Shown here piece after piece: positions 31,167 to 40,739 of a stretch of DNA of 64,000 bases (position 1 is the first letter of the stretch; each line of letters begins with the position of its first letter). The stretch lies in assembly GCA_049511415.1 (NCBI GenBank), contig JBEKYC010000029.1, forward strand, positions 13,305-77,304. Reading direction: 5' to 3'. Under the pieces are notes generated by a model that worked only from the letters and a program-made list of their open reading frames with translations, ran no database searches and was not told where the DNA came from. Made by a program: the position numbers and the translations under genes. Source of the DNA: Bog-159 sp049511415 (lineage in GTDB: Bacteria; Acidobacteriota; Terriglobia; Bryobacterales; Bryobacteraceae).

Positions 31167-34100
31167 TCACTTCTCCTTGCTCAACCGCCGGAAATACTCC
31201 GCCACGGCATCCGCGTACCCGGCCGGCACCGGCTCGGCCGGATCGCTGCGCACCGTGCCGACCTGCTGATCGAGCGCGCGGCGCAGTTGCAGCTCGATCT
31301 GCTCCACGCCCGAAAGCATCTGCGATTCGATGCGGTTCAACAGCTCCGGATTCCCCGGCGCAATCTGCGATTCCAGCCGGAACATGTCGCGGATGCTATC
31401 GCGCATCTCCCGCGTGATCTGCGGATTGTTCTCAAGTTCGTGCAGCGTGTGCCGGTAATTTTGGATCATGTCGCCCGCCTCGCCCCATGTGGGACCCGCG
31501 CCCGGCTGCAAACCGGCCTGCCGTCCGTTGGATCGCGGACCCGTTTGTCCCGCTTCCCCCGGCTCGCCCATTGCACCCGGCTGCGTTCCCGGCGATTCGC
31601 TTGCCTGCCCGGGCTGCGCGGATGGTTTGCCCTGCTGGCCTTGCTGCTGGCCTTGTTGCTTGCCCTGCTGTTGCCCCGGTTGTTGGCCCTTCTCTCCGGC
31701 CTGCATGGCTCGCTCCATCTGCTGCCGCAAATGTTCCGTTTGCGCCAAAGCCTGCTCCAGCCCCTGCCGGTCCTTGTCATGCTCCGGCTGCGCGTTGCCC
31801 GCCGCCTTCTGGATCTCCTGCAACTGGTCGCGCAGCTTATTGAGTTGCTGCGTGGTCAATGCGTCGCGCATGGTGGCCACTTCGCCGTCGCCGCGACGCA
31901 CATGATCCGCCGCCCACTTCAATCGATTGTTCAATTCGTTCTGCTGCACTTCGCCCAGCGATTCGCGCAGCTTGTTGGATAGCTCTCGATTGGTCGCCCG
32001 CGTGGCGCCCACGGCCTTGCCCATGTCGGACTCCAGCCGCTGGTAATCGTTGGCAATCTGTTCCTTTTCGCGCGCCAGCTCCTGCGTCTGTTGCGGCGAC
32101 GCGCCCTTGCCCTGCTCGCCCGGCGCCCCGAACGTCTGCCGCAGCTTGGTGTTGGATTCCTGCTGCCGGCGCGCCAGATCTTCCGCCGCATGCGCCAGAT
32201 CTTCCAGGTTGGTCGCAGTCTGCTGCTGCCGCATCCCCGCCAGCATGTCGCGCGCGTCCTTCAGTCGCTCCGCCGCTCGCCGCGCGTCCGCTTCGCTTTG
32301 CGTCGAGCTGGATTGCCGCATATCGTTCTGCGCCTGCTTCAACTGCTGGATGGCGCGCTGCAACTGCTGCGACGACATCTGCCCACCCTGACTCGATTGC
32401 TGGCCGCTTTGCCCCGATTGCGGCTGTCCACTCTGGGGCTGCCCGTTTTGCGGCTGCCCCTGCTGATTCTGCGAAAGCTGCTCCATCTTGCGCTGCAGTT
32501 CTTCGGCTTCCCGGCGCAACATCTCCTGCTGCCAGCGCTGCTGCGACACCTGCTGCTTCTGCCGCTGCTGCTCCGCCAGTTCCTGCTGCCGGCGCGCCAG
32601 CTGCTCCAGCTTCTGCAGCGCCTCGTCGATCTCTTTCTGGCGACGGTCCTTCGACGCCGCCTGCTGCCCGCTCTCGTACTGATTCTTCTCCGTGTCCAGT
32701 TCCAGATCGAAAAGACTCTGCAGGTCGCGGTCGGCGGTCGGATTGCTCCCGCCCCCGCCGCCCCCGCGATTGCCGAAGGCCACCTTGATATCGCGCATCA
32801 TGGCCTCCGCCCGCAACAGGTGCTGCAGCGCTTTCTGCTCGGGAGCCAGCGCGTTCTGCCATTGCGATCCGCGCAGTTTATCCGCCGCCGGACCCATGGC
32901 CTCCACCGCCTTCTCCATGTCCGCCGTGAACGCTTTCAGCTCTTCGCTGGCTTCCGCCAGTTGCCGCGCCTTCATGCGCTCCGCCAGCGAATGCGCCTGA
33001 TCGCGCAGCTTCGATTGCACTCCTGCCAGAAATCCCGCATTCTCCGAAGCGGTTGACTTATCGCCCGAAGTATCCTTGATCTGGTTCCAGGTGGCGGCGA
33101 TGATCTCCTTCTCGCGCTCGGAGATCTTATCGTTGTTGTCCTGATCGCCGCCCCCGCCGCCGGGCGATTCCTGCGATTGCGAATAGCGCCGCTCAAACGG
33201 CTCCGCCTGCACGAAGAACATATCCGTGCGCGCCGTGGAGTGTGAGTCGCGCGAAGTAGCGTACAAGCTCACCAGATCGCCCGGCGCCAGCTTGAAATCC
33301 TCCAGCGCAATCAGCGTGGAGCCGGAAGCGCTCTTCGCGCCTTTATTCTTCAGCATGGAAACGGTCTTCTCGGCATCGCCGTTCACCGAATAATGCAGGC
33401 TCAGATCCTCCAGACCGAAATCGTCGCTGCCTTCCACCGCCACGGTAACTTCTTCGATCGGGTTCACGCGTGCGTCGCGCTGCGGCCGTGTGATACGCAC
33501 CGTAGGCGGCTCGTCGTGCTCGGCTTCGATGAAGTAGTCCGGACTGAGCCGCACGTCTTCGCCCTGCTCCACCGAAGCGATGTGATACATCCCATCTTTG
33601 CGAATGGGGACGGTGGCCATGCGCGCTCCATTGTCCCCCGCGCGCAACAGAATTTTCGTGCCGTCATCAAACAGCAGCGTGCCATTCGGCAGCGGGCGGT
33701 CCGTTTCCACCGTCAATTCCGCATCGGTTCCTTCCACCGCGCGCAAGTCGCCGCCGGGATCTTCCACTTTGTCCTTCATCCCCGTCCAGCCGGGGAAATG
33801 GTAAGTTACTTTGAGCTTCTTGATTCCCGGTAAGTCGATGACGTTGAGATGATATCGCTTGGACTCCACCCCGCCCGCTTCCACATAGTAGTCCAATGAC
33901 TCGGGAACGCCCGCAATCAGAAATTCGTAACCTGTGCCGCTCACTTGCGGACGCATATCCGCCTGCTCCCATTTCGCGGAGTTGGCGTAGCGCGCGAACA
34001 TGCGCACGCGCTCGGCCTGGAAACCTTTCAATTGCGCCGTAATAAGCTGGTCGCCGCGGCGCCGGATGGTATGGTTTCCCGGTTGCACCGCGACATCGTA

Positions 34101-34658
34101 ATAGGGCGTCAGTTCGCCCTTGGGTAAACGGCCCCACAGCAGCGCGGTCCCATATCCCAGAAATCCCGGACCCGATACGCCCAGCCAGATGAGCACCGCC
34201 AGCGACCCCGCGGCGGCGGAGATGAAGCCCAGCACGCGGCCGCGCTGCGCCATCCGCTCCGGTTCGGCCTTTTGCGCGACTTGCAGCGTGTCGGCCGCCA
34301 GCAGCGGCAGGAAGGGATCTTGCGGATTCGCCTGCGACCGCTCCGTGAACGTGAGCAGCCGCTCTTCAAACTCGGGAAACTTCTGCTCCGTCTCTCGCGC
34401 GGCCTTGCGCCGGTTCAGCCGCAGCAGCGGAACCACCAGCCCGATCGCCAGCGCCAAAGCCAGAGCCACGAACAACAGCACGCGCGCGCCCGTCACACTC
34501 CGATCGGAGAACGCGAATGCATTGGCCGCCAGCACCGCCAGCACCGTGAAGATCAGCGCCGCCGCTGCTGTAACCGCGGCGCCCTTCGTGAAGGCCAAAA
34601 GGCGCAGGCGCCGCTCGACCTTGGCAAGATATTCAGTCAGCCCAGTCAGAGGATTCAT
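31167..34658 (-). CDS. DUF4175-like large membrane protein with Gln-rich coiled coil
   Basis: The 1163-residue protein has two membrane helices near the N-terminus (~22-48, ~60-82) and a third at ~145-170. An exported beta-rich region follows (~180-490). Residues ~520-1100 are a very Gln-rich, mostly coiled-coil region ('LARRQQELAEQQRQKQQVSQ', 'GQPQNGQPQSGQPQSGQ', 'KQQGQQQGQQGK') with small internal repeats. The layout matches DUF4175/TIGR02302-type proteins encoded with MoxR-VWA genes. It is the last gene of the eight-gene operon, 14 bp after the BatA-like gene. It probably works as a periplasmic scaffold for the complex. Confidence 0.75.
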   Translation of the reverse strand: MNPLTGLTEYLAKVERRLRLLAFTKGAAVTAAAALIFTVLAVLAANAFAFSDRSVTGARVLLFVALALALAIGLVVPLLRLNRRKAARETEQKFPEFEERLLTFTERSQANPQDPFLPLLAADTLQVAQKAEPERMAQRGRVLGFISAAAGSLAVLIWLGVSGPGFLGYGTALLWGRLPKGELTPYYDVAVQPGNHTIRRRGDQLITAQLKGFQAERVRMFARYANSAKWEQADMRPQVSGTGYEFLIAGVPESLDYYVEAGGVESKRYHLNVIDLPGIKKLKVTYHFPGWTGMKDKVEDPGGDLRAVEGTDAELTVETDRPLPNGTLLFDDGTKILLRAGDNGARMATVPIRKDGMYHIASVEQGEDVRLSPDYFIEAEHDEPPTVRITRPQRDARVNPIEEVTVAVEGSDDFGLEDLSLHYSVNGDAEKTVSMLKNKGAKSASGSTLIALEDFKLAPGDLVSLYATSRDSHSTARTDMFFVQAEPFERRYSQSQESPGGGGGDQDNNDKISEREKEIIAATWNQIKDTSGDKSTASENAGFLAGVQSKLRDQAHSLAERMKARQLAEASEELKAFTADMEKAVEAMGPAADKLRGSQWQNALAPEQKALQHLLRAEAMMRDIKVAFGNRGGGGGGSNPTADRDLQSLFDLELDTEKNQYESGQQAASKDRRQKEIDEALQKLEQLARRQQELAEQQRQKQQVSQQRWQQEMLRREAEELQRKMEQLSQNQQGQPQNGQPQSGQPQSGQSGQQSSQGGQMSSQQLQRAIQQLKQAQNDMRQSSSTQSEADARRAAERLKDARDMLAGMRQQQTATNLEDLAHAAEDLARRQQESNTKLRQTFGAPGEQGKGASPQQTQELAREKEQIANDYQRLESDMGKAVGATRATNRELSNKLRESLGEVQQNELNNRLKWAADHVRRGDGEVATMRDALTTQQLNKLRDQLQEIQKAAGNAQPEHDKDRQGLEQALAQTEHLRQQMERAMQAGEKGQQPGQQQGKQQGQQQGQQGKPSAQPGQASESPGTQPGAMGEPGEAGQTGPRSNGRQAGLQPGAGPTWGEAGDMIQNYRHTLHELENNPQITREMRDSIRDMFRLESQIAPGNPELLNRIESQMLSGVEQIELQLRRALDQQVGTVRSDPAEPVPAGYADAVAEYFRRLSKEK

Positions 34659-34672
34659 ATCACGGCCTCCAC

Positions 34673-36658
34673 CTACCCCACCGAATCTACCGTCAAATGC
34701 CTGTTACCCAGCAGCGATTCCGCCACGGCCAGCGCCAGAACCGCCATCAGCACGTACCACCAGAATTCCACCGGCTTGGGCCTGTCCGCCTCTCCCAGCG
34801 AACCCGCGTTCCGCTGCCCTTGCGACGTATTCTGCCACAACGCCAGCGTATCGGGCGCGATCACATCCAGGTCCGATTCCCGGCGGTCCGCGTTCACCGC
34901 CACCAGCTCATGCCGCCCGTTCGGCCGCTTCACATCGTAAAATCCAATTCTGGTCAGCGGCATGTTCTGCGCGTGCGTCGCCTCTTCGAGCGTCAACGCC
35001 CGCTCGCCCTTTGGATCCAGCACCTCGACCGCCGCCCCTTGCTCCTTGGCCTGCCGCAGTTCGAAATACGATCCCACCAGGTAATTCGCCGGACCCTCTT
35101 CCTGCCGCGCCAGGTAATTGGCCGTGTGCTCGACGAACGGCACAAATGACGCATGCAGCGGGAAATCGTTCGAGATATTGTCGAACGTGGACGTAAACAC
35201 CAGCACGCGTCCTTCACCAATCTGCTTTTCGAGCAGCAGCGGCGTTTCATCGCCTAACTTGGCTACCACGCGCGCCGATCCCGGCTTGATGCGCACCGCC
35301 TGGTAGAACTTCACATCGTCCCAATGCTGCGCCCCCTGGATCGACGGATGCCCTTCGTCCAGCCAGGCCGCGCTCTGGAAGCGATCACCATCGCGCGTGA
35401 AATAGCGTGCCTCGATCACGCTCTCGTCGAACACCGGCACGCGCCCGCGCAAGGCCGACTCGCGGCCCAGCGCGATCAGCACCGATCCGCCCGTACGCAC
35501 GTAACTCCGCAGCGCCGTTTCGAAGGACTCTGGCAGCGATTGCACGTCCGAAACCACCACGAACGCGTATTTCTGCGGCGCCAGGTTCGCGCTCTGTTCC
35601 ACCGGCGCCACGTCCAGCGCGTAGGCCGATTCCGCCGCCGCATCCAGCGCCGTGTGGAAGTACAGCGCGTCGCGCGCATTCCGCGCCTCATGCACGAACA
35701 GCACCCGCCGGGCCTCCGCGCGCTCGGTTGAGAAATAGAAATGGTCGTCGTCCGGCAGACTGTCCGCCGGCGCCATGCGTACCTCTCCGCGATTCAATCC
35801 GTATGGCAACTCCACCGACAGAAACTCCACGCTGGCCCGCCCGCCGGCAGGCACGCTGACGGATTTCGACTCGATCTCTCGCCCGTTCAGCACCAGCGAC
35901 ACCCGCCGCAGAGCTTCTTCCGTGCCATAGCCCGCGATGGTGGCCTGTACGCGCGCCTTCCCCGCCCCGTACACGCGCCGCGGTGCGTTCACGCTCTCCA
36001 CCGCGAAGTTCGCATCGCGCCGGTCCGCCACCGGATGTGGGACCAGCCGCTCGCCATCGCCCAGCCGCAAGTCCGCGAAATTGGCCGGCAGTGACGACTT
36101 CTGCATGTCCGAAAACAGGTGCGCCTCCACGGGCACGCGCGCCGACTGCGCAATCGACCGCAACGCGCGCGATAGTTCCGCATACGAACTGCGTGTGTCG
36201 CCCGGCTGGATCGTTTGGATCGCCGCCGCCGAGTCGCCCATCACCTGCACTTGCGAGCCGAACGCCAGCACCTGCAGCTTATCCTCGGCCCGCAGCGCTC
36301 CGGCTACCCGCGCGGCTTCCTGCTTGGCCCGCGCCAGGCGATCGCCTTGCCGCATGCTGAACGAGTTATCGATCGCCAGCACCGTCAATTTCGGGCCGCC
36401 CGTCAATCCGCCAAAGTGCGATTCCAGATAAGGCCGCGCAAATGCCAGCGCCAGCAGCAACACTACGGCCGCGCGTAGCGCGAGTAACAAAAGATATTGC
36501 AACCGGCGATGCTTAATGGAACTCTGCGTCCGCCGCTCGAAAAACATCAGCGAGCTGAACGGCACCGGCGTGGTCTTGTGCTTCCGCAGCAGGTGCAGCC
36601 AGACCGGCAGTCCCACCGCAGCGGCTCCCAGCAAGGCCCATGGCGCCAGGAATCCCAT
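34673..36658 (-). CDS. BatA-like membrane protein with VWA domain
   Basis: The 661-residue protein starts with the BatA N-terminal signature ('LAPWALLGAAAVGLPVWLHL' then LRKHKTTPVPFSSLMFF). A second helix lies at ~57-77. A von Willebrand A domain (~88-270) has the metal site 'AIDNSFSM' (DxSxS). A large exported region follows and a final membrane helix at ~635-655. VWA proteins of this type pair with MoxR ATPases and DUF58 proteins. It starts 1 bp after the DUF58 stop codon, so translation is coupled. Confidence 0.88.
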   Translation of the reverse strand: MGFLAPWALLGAAAVGLPVWLHLLRKHKTTPVPFSSLMFFERRTQSSIKHRRLQYLLLLALRAAVVLLLALAFARPYLESHFGGLTGGPKLTVLAIDNSFSMRQGDRLARAKQEAARVAGALRAEDKLQVLAFGSQVQVMGDSAAAIQTIQPGDTRSSYAELSRALRSIAQSARVPVEAHLFSDMQKSSLPANFADLRLGDGERLVPHPVADRRDANFAVESVNAPRRVYGAGKARVQATIAGYGTEEALRRVSLVLNGREIESKSVSVPAGGRASVEFLSVELPYGLNRGEVRMAPADSLPDDDHFYFSTERAEARRVLFVHEARNARDALYFHTALDAAAESAYALDVAPVEQSANLAPQKYAFVVVSDVQSLPESFETALRSYVRTGGSVLIALGRESALRGRVPVFDESVIEARYFTRDGDRFQSAAWLDEGHPSIQGAQHWDDVKFYQAVRIKPGSARVVAKLGDETPLLLEKQIGEGRVLVFTSTFDNISNDFPLHASFVPFVEHTANYLARQEEGPANYLVGSYFELRQAKEQGAAVEVLDPKGERALTLEEATHAQNMPLTRIGFYDVKRPNGRHELVAVNADRRESDLDVIAPDTLALWQNTSQGQRNAGSLGEADRPKPVEFWWYVLMAVLALAVAESLLGNRHLTVDSVG

Positions 36659-37546
36659 CTACATCCTCCCTTGGCGCACGCCCAGATACTCGCGCAACCC
36701 TTCGTCGAGAGGCCGGCCCGTGTCCATCAGGAAGTAGTCCAGGCCCGCGCCCTTGGCCTGATCCCGCAAGGCCGCAATGTGCTGATCGATCTTGCGCCGG
36801 TATTCGCTGCGCGCATATTCCGGAGAGACTTCCAAAGTGCCGCTCGTCTCCATGTCCGTCAGCAGCACCGGCTCGCGAAACACGGGCGCAATCTCCTGCG
36901 GATCGAGCACATGAAACAGGATCACTTCGTTGCCCCGGAATCGCAGCGGCTCGATGGTTTTGACGATGGTCTCCGGCCGCTCGTAATAATCCGAAATCAC
37001 CACCACCAGTCCTCGCCGCCGGTTCAGATCCAGAAGATGCGCAAACGGTTTGAAGAAGTCCGTGCGCGTGCCCGGCTGCGCCTTCTCGATGGCATGCAGC
37101 AGGCGGAACAACTGCCCCTGCCGCGTGGAGGGAACCACGTAATTTTGCACGTCTTCGTCGAACACGATCAGCCCCGCCGCGTCCCGCTGCGCATGCGCCA
37201 GATAACAAAGCGACGCCGCCAGAAAACGCGCGTAATCCAGCTTATTGACGGCGTGCGACCCAAAACCCATGGAGGCGGACGTATCCAACAAAATAAGCAA
37301 CTGCGTGTTGGTTTCTCCGCGATAGCGCTTCAGATAAACCCGCTCGCTGCGCGCGAACACGTTCCAATCCACATGCCGCAAATCGTCGCCCGGCGTATAA
37401 GCCCGGTACTCCGCAAACTCCTGGCTGAAGCCGTAATCCGGTGAGCGGTGCAGGCCCGCAATAAACCCGTCCACCACCGTCTTGGCCACTAAGTCGAGGC
37501 CCGAGATGGAGGCCAGAGTAGCCGGATCTAGGAAGCGCTGTAGCAT
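36659..37546 (-). CDS. DUF58 domain protein (VWA-like)
   Basis: The 295-residue protein has the DUF58 core: 'EFAEYRAYTPGDDLRHVDWN' with 'RSERVYLKRYRGETN' and a VWA-type metal motif 'LLDTSASMG'. It has no membrane helix. DUF58 proteins are near-universal partners of MoxR ATPases. ATG 37546 gives the usual family start 'LQRFLDPATLASISGLDL'; a TTG at 37555 would add three residues. A 30-bp-arm inverted repeat separates it from moxR upstream. Confidence 0.9.
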   Translation of the reverse strand: MLQRFLDPATLASISGLDLVAKTVVDGFIAGLHRSPDYGFSQEFAEYRAYTPGDDLRHVDWNVFARSERVYLKRYRGETNTQLLILLDTSASMGFGSHAVNKLDYARFLAASLCYLAHAQRDAAGLIVFDEDVQNYVVPSTRQGQLFRLLHAIEKAQPGTRTDFFKPFAHLLDLNRRRGLVVVISDYYERPETIVKTIEPLRFRGNEVILFHVLDPQEIAPVFREPVLLTDMETSGTLEVSPEYARSEYRRKIDQHIAALRDQAKGAGLDYFLMDTGRPLDEGLREYLGVRQGRM

Positions 37547-37563
37547 GGGCGGCAAAGATTATT

Positions 37564-37637
37564 GGCCACAGATGAACACAGATGAACACGGATAAAACTC
37601 CTGTCCCATCCGTGTTTATCTGTGTTCATCTGTGGCC
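37564..37637. repeat. Intergenic inverted repeat of the ATCCGTGTTC/ATCTGTGTTC family (both arms)
   Basis: Left arm 37564-37593 and right arm 37608-37637 are reverse complements at 29 of 30 positions, with a 14-base loop. Each arm is built of three decamer-like units (ATCCGTGTTY, ATCTGTGTTC, ATCTGTGGCC). The hairpin ends 2 bp from the moxR stop codon and starts 9 bp before the DUF58 TTG, inside the operon, so it could act as an attenuator or an RNA-processing site. Single-arm relatives are at 53736-53764 and 54938-54967. Confidence 0.8.
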
Positions 37638-37639
37638 AT

Positions 37640-38665
37640 TTATTCTTTCGGAGTTCCTTTCCATTCCAATAACCGTTTCAAAATGTCATCCTGCTTCAAC
37701 CGGTCTGACTCCGCATGAAAATTCAACAACACGCGGTGCCGCAACACCGGAATATAAAGAGCCCGGATGTCCTCGTAAGTCACGTGATATCGGCCCTTCA
37801 TCAACGCCCGCGCCTTCGCCGCCAGCACCAGGAACTGCGCCGCGCGCACGCTGGCCCCATAATTGACGTATTTCTTCACGAAGTCCGGAGCGCTGTCGTC
37901 CGAACTTCTGCTGGCCCGCACCAGATCGATGGCATAGCGCGCCACCGATTCACCGATGGGCACCATGCGCACCAATTGCTGGAAATCCAGGATCTCCTCC
38001 GCGTGGGTTACCGGATCCGCCTGCGCCACGTGCGTCGTAGTCGTCAGGTCCACCACTTGTAACTCCTCGTTCGCCGTCAGATAGCCCAGCACCGTATTGA
38101 ACAGGAACCGGTCTAACTGCGCTTCCGGCAGTGGATAAGTGCCCTCCAGCTCGATGGGGTTCTGCGTCGCCAACACGAAAAACGGCGCGGGCAGCTTATA
38201 GTTATTGCCACGCACCGTGCATGCCAGCTCCTGCATCGCTTCCAGCAGCGCCGATTGTGTCTTCGGCGGCGTGCGATTGATTTCGTCCGCCAACAAGATG
38301 TTGGCGAAGATCGGCCCCTGCACGAACGTCCAGGTGCGATGTCCCGTGGTGGGATCTTCTTCAATGATATCGGTGCCGGTGATGTCGGACGGCATCAGGT
38401 CCGGCGTGAACTGGATGCGCTTGAATATCAACCCCAGCGTCTGCGCCATGGTGCGGACCAGCAGCGTCTTCGCCGTGCCGGGCAAACCCGTGATCAGGCA
38501 ATGCCCGCCCACGAACAGAGCGATCATCACCTGCTCCAGCACCTCCTCCTGTCCGACGATAACCCGCCGGACCTGCTTGACGATCTCTGCCTGTACCTCC
38601 CGGAACCGGATAATCCGGCTCTGCAAAACCTCGGGCCCCAACTGGGGTGTCACGGTAGTGGACAT
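37640..38665 (-). CDS. MoxR-family AAA+ ATPase
   Basis: The 341-residue protein is a complete MoxR ATPase: 'RVIVGQEEVLEQVMIALFVG' , Walker A 'GLPGTAKT', Walker B 'ILLADEINR', sensor 1 'VLATQNPIELEGTYPLPEAQ' and the Arg-finger region 'LDRFLF'. MoxR proteins act as chaperone-like motors on VWA-domain partners, matching the DUF58 and BatA-like genes just downstream. ATG 38665 was chosen, 7 bp after the upstream gene's stop. A longer frame would lie inside that gene. Confidence 0.94.
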   Translation of the reverse strand: MSTTVTPQLGPEVLQSRIIRFREVQAEIVKQVRRVIVGQEEVLEQVMIALFVGGHCLITGLPGTAKTLLVRTMAQTLGLIFKRIQFTPDLMPSDITGTDIIEEDPTTGHRTWTFVQGPIFANILLADEINRTPPKTQSALLEAMQELACTVRGNNYKLPAPFFVLATQNPIELEGTYPLPEAQLDRFLFNTVLGYLTANEELQVVDLTTTTHVAQADPVTHAEEILDFQQLVRMVPIGESVARYAIDLVRASRSSDDSAPDFVKKYVNYGASVRAAQFLVLAAKARALMKGRYHVTYEDIRALYIPVLRHRVLLNFHAESDRLKQDDILKRLLEWKGTPKE

Positions 38666-38672
38666 ATTCGAC

Positions 38673-40739
38673 TCAGTCTTTCGATAGCTCCAATAACATC
38701 TTCTGCGCCGGCCGGTATCCGGGCGCGGCTTCGAGCGACAACAGTAACTCGTCTTTGGCTTCGTCCATGCGGCTCGCGGAACGATACGCTTTTGCCAGAT
38801 TGAAATGCGACGCGGCGGGATCGGTAGGCTTCTCGGCCAGTACCGCGCGGTACTCGCGAATGGCGCCCGCCGTGTTCCCCAGCCCGAACCACAAATCGCC
38901 CAGCCGGCGATGCAAGTTCTCATCGATGGGCTGGATGTAATTCAGCCGGTCCAACGCCTCGGCGGCTTCCTTTTTGTCGCCGGCCTCTTCCAGGAGGGTG
39001 GCCAATTGCTTCAGTGTATCAGGGCTGCGGCCGCCCACTTTGGCGTAGCGTTCCAGCTCGCCGATCGCGGCTTTCTTATCACCCTTCTCCACGTAAGCGT
39101 CCGCCAGAATCTGGTAGACGTTGCCGTCTTCCACGAAATCGGGATAAATATCCCGGATGGCCGTCGCGTCGCGGATCATGTCGTCGTACTGGTGCGATTT
39201 ATACTCCGTCGCCACCTTCTTCAATCCCTTGCGCCAATCCTCGAAACCATCGACCGTCTTCTTGGTCTCCGCCGTGAGCGCCGCCAGAAATCCTTTGTCG
39301 AACTCCTCCGGCTTCAGGCCCAGCTCCTTTTGAATCACATCCGCCGTGGATGCCCCGTCCCCGAAATCGTGGATCATGGCCAGCAGTTTCGGCCAGCCCC
39401 ATTTGGTATTGATGTAATCGCAGATCCGCCCCGCCTGGAAGTAGGAAACCACCACTTGCGCCGGATAAGTGGGCCGCACGAATCCCCGATCCAGCTCCGC
39501 CACCGGCAGCAGTTTCTTATCCCGGATCGCCGTGATCACATGCGGATCCAGCCGGTCGCCCCATTCCGGGGATACCGCGGTCTCCTCGTGGACCGCCAGG
39601 CCTTCAGTGAACCAGCGCGGCACCCGGTGGTGCGTCATGCTCAGCACGTACACGTGGCTCATTTCGTGCCACATCGTGGTGCCCCAGTGAAAGCTCCCCG
39701 GCGGCCGCCCCGACGGGCTGTCCATCGCCACCACGTAGCCAAACGTGACACCCAGCGCCCCCAGGCCCGGCATCCCCATGGTGCGCACCGCGAAGTCTTC
39801 ATGATCCGGATAAACTTCCACCTGCACCGGACGGTCTATCTTGAATCCGTACTTCTTATCGTAGGTATTCAAGACACGCAGCATCTCCGCTTCGAAGTAC
39901 GGGCGTAACAACTCCGCTTCCTTTTTATGCAGCCGCAAAATCGTACGGTCGGTCTTGTAAGTGATGAAGTTCTTGTAACTATCCATCAGGGTAAGCGTGT
40001 TCGTGGTCGGCTTATCCCGATAGTCGTTGTAGTAACACAGCTCCAACTCGGTGCGCGCTTCCTTCTCCTGCCCCAGCCGCATCAGGTTGATTCCTAACTG
40101 CGAGTGCGCGCTCCACAAGTCCGGCTGCGCGGCGATCGCCTTACGGAACAGTTGGATACCTTCTTCGTAGCGGCGGTTCAGCACGAAGATCCTTCCCGCA
40201 GTTTCATAACCCGGCCCGTTATGCGGATCCCACTCGCTCGCCGGCTTGTCATTGAGCCAGTCGATGGTAGCCAGAATGGCCATCGCCGGCGCGGAATCAG
40301 CCGACATCTGCAATGCCTTGTGCGCTTCCTCGGCTGCCCGCCGGGGATCGTTGTCTTCCAGCGCCAGCCGCGCCAGCAGTTCCTGCGCCGCTAACAGGTG
40401 CGGATCCGCTTCGAGCGCCTTGCGCGCGAAGTCCGTAGCCGAAGCCTCGAAATCGTCCGCCGCCACCAGCGCCAGCCCCAACATTGCCCCGGCGTTCTTC
40501 GGATCGATATCTAAAGCCTCATGAAACAACTTTGCCGCGTCGTCCGGATTGAACCGCTCCAGGAACAGCCGCCCCCAACGCACCCGGTACTCCGCATTTC
40601 GCGGATGTGCCGCCACCAGGGCATCGAACGTCTTGCTCGCATCCTTATACTGATGCTGGGCCCAAAGCGACTCCGCCTGCTCCAGGGTCTGCCCGTAGAG
40701 CGCCGCCGCCGTTCCGCATATCAGCAGCACGAGCCTCAT
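38673..40739 (-). CDS. TPR protein with gluzincin (peptidase MA-like) domain
   Basis: The 688-residue exported protein has a signal peptide ('RLVLLICGTAAALYGQ'), TPR units at ~20-240, a zinc peptidase domain at ~270-490, and more TPR units to the end. The protease site is 'TMWHEMSHVYVL' (HExxH) with the third ligand in 'RWFTEGLAVHEE' about 18 residues on, the spacing of gluzincins. All ligands are present, so it should be active in the periplasm or on the surface. Its ATG overlaps the stop codon of the clan CD protease gene by 4 bp. It lies just before moxR. Confidence 0.88.
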   Translation of the reverse strand: MRLVLLICGTAAALYGQTLEQAESLWAQHQYKDASKTFDALVAAHPRNAEYRVRWGRLFLERFNPDDAAKLFHEALDIDPKNAGAMLGLALVAADDFEASATDFARKALEADPHLLAAQELLARLALEDNDPRRAAEEAHKALQMSADSAPAMAILATIDWLNDKPASEWDPHNGPGYETAGRIFVLNRRYEEGIQLFRKAIAAQPDLWSAHSQLGINLMRLGQEKEARTELELCYYNDYRDKPTTNTLTLMDSYKNFITYKTDRTILRLHKKEAELLRPYFEAEMLRVLNTYDKKYGFKIDRPVQVEVYPDHEDFAVRTMGMPGLGALGVTFGYVVAMDSPSGRPPGSFHWGTTMWHEMSHVYVLSMTHHRVPRWFTEGLAVHEETAVSPEWGDRLDPHVITAIRDKKLLPVAELDRGFVRPTYPAQVVVSYFQAGRICDYINTKWGWPKLLAMIHDFGDGASTADVIQKELGLKPEEFDKGFLAALTAETKKTVDGFEDWRKGLKKVATEYKSHQYDDMIRDATAIRDIYPDFVEDGNVYQILADAYVEKGDKKAAIGELERYAKVGGRSPDTLKQLATLLEEAGDKKEAAEALDRLNYIQPIDENLHRRLGDLWFGLGNTAGAIREYRAVLAEKPTDPAASHFNLAKAYRSASRMDEAKDELLLSLEAAPGYRPAQKMLLELSKD

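Noticed and set aside
31500..32640. CTG/CAG-rich stretch considered as a non-coding repeat array
   Set aside because: It is an uninterrupted part of the DUF4175-like reading frame and encodes its Gln-rich coiled coil.
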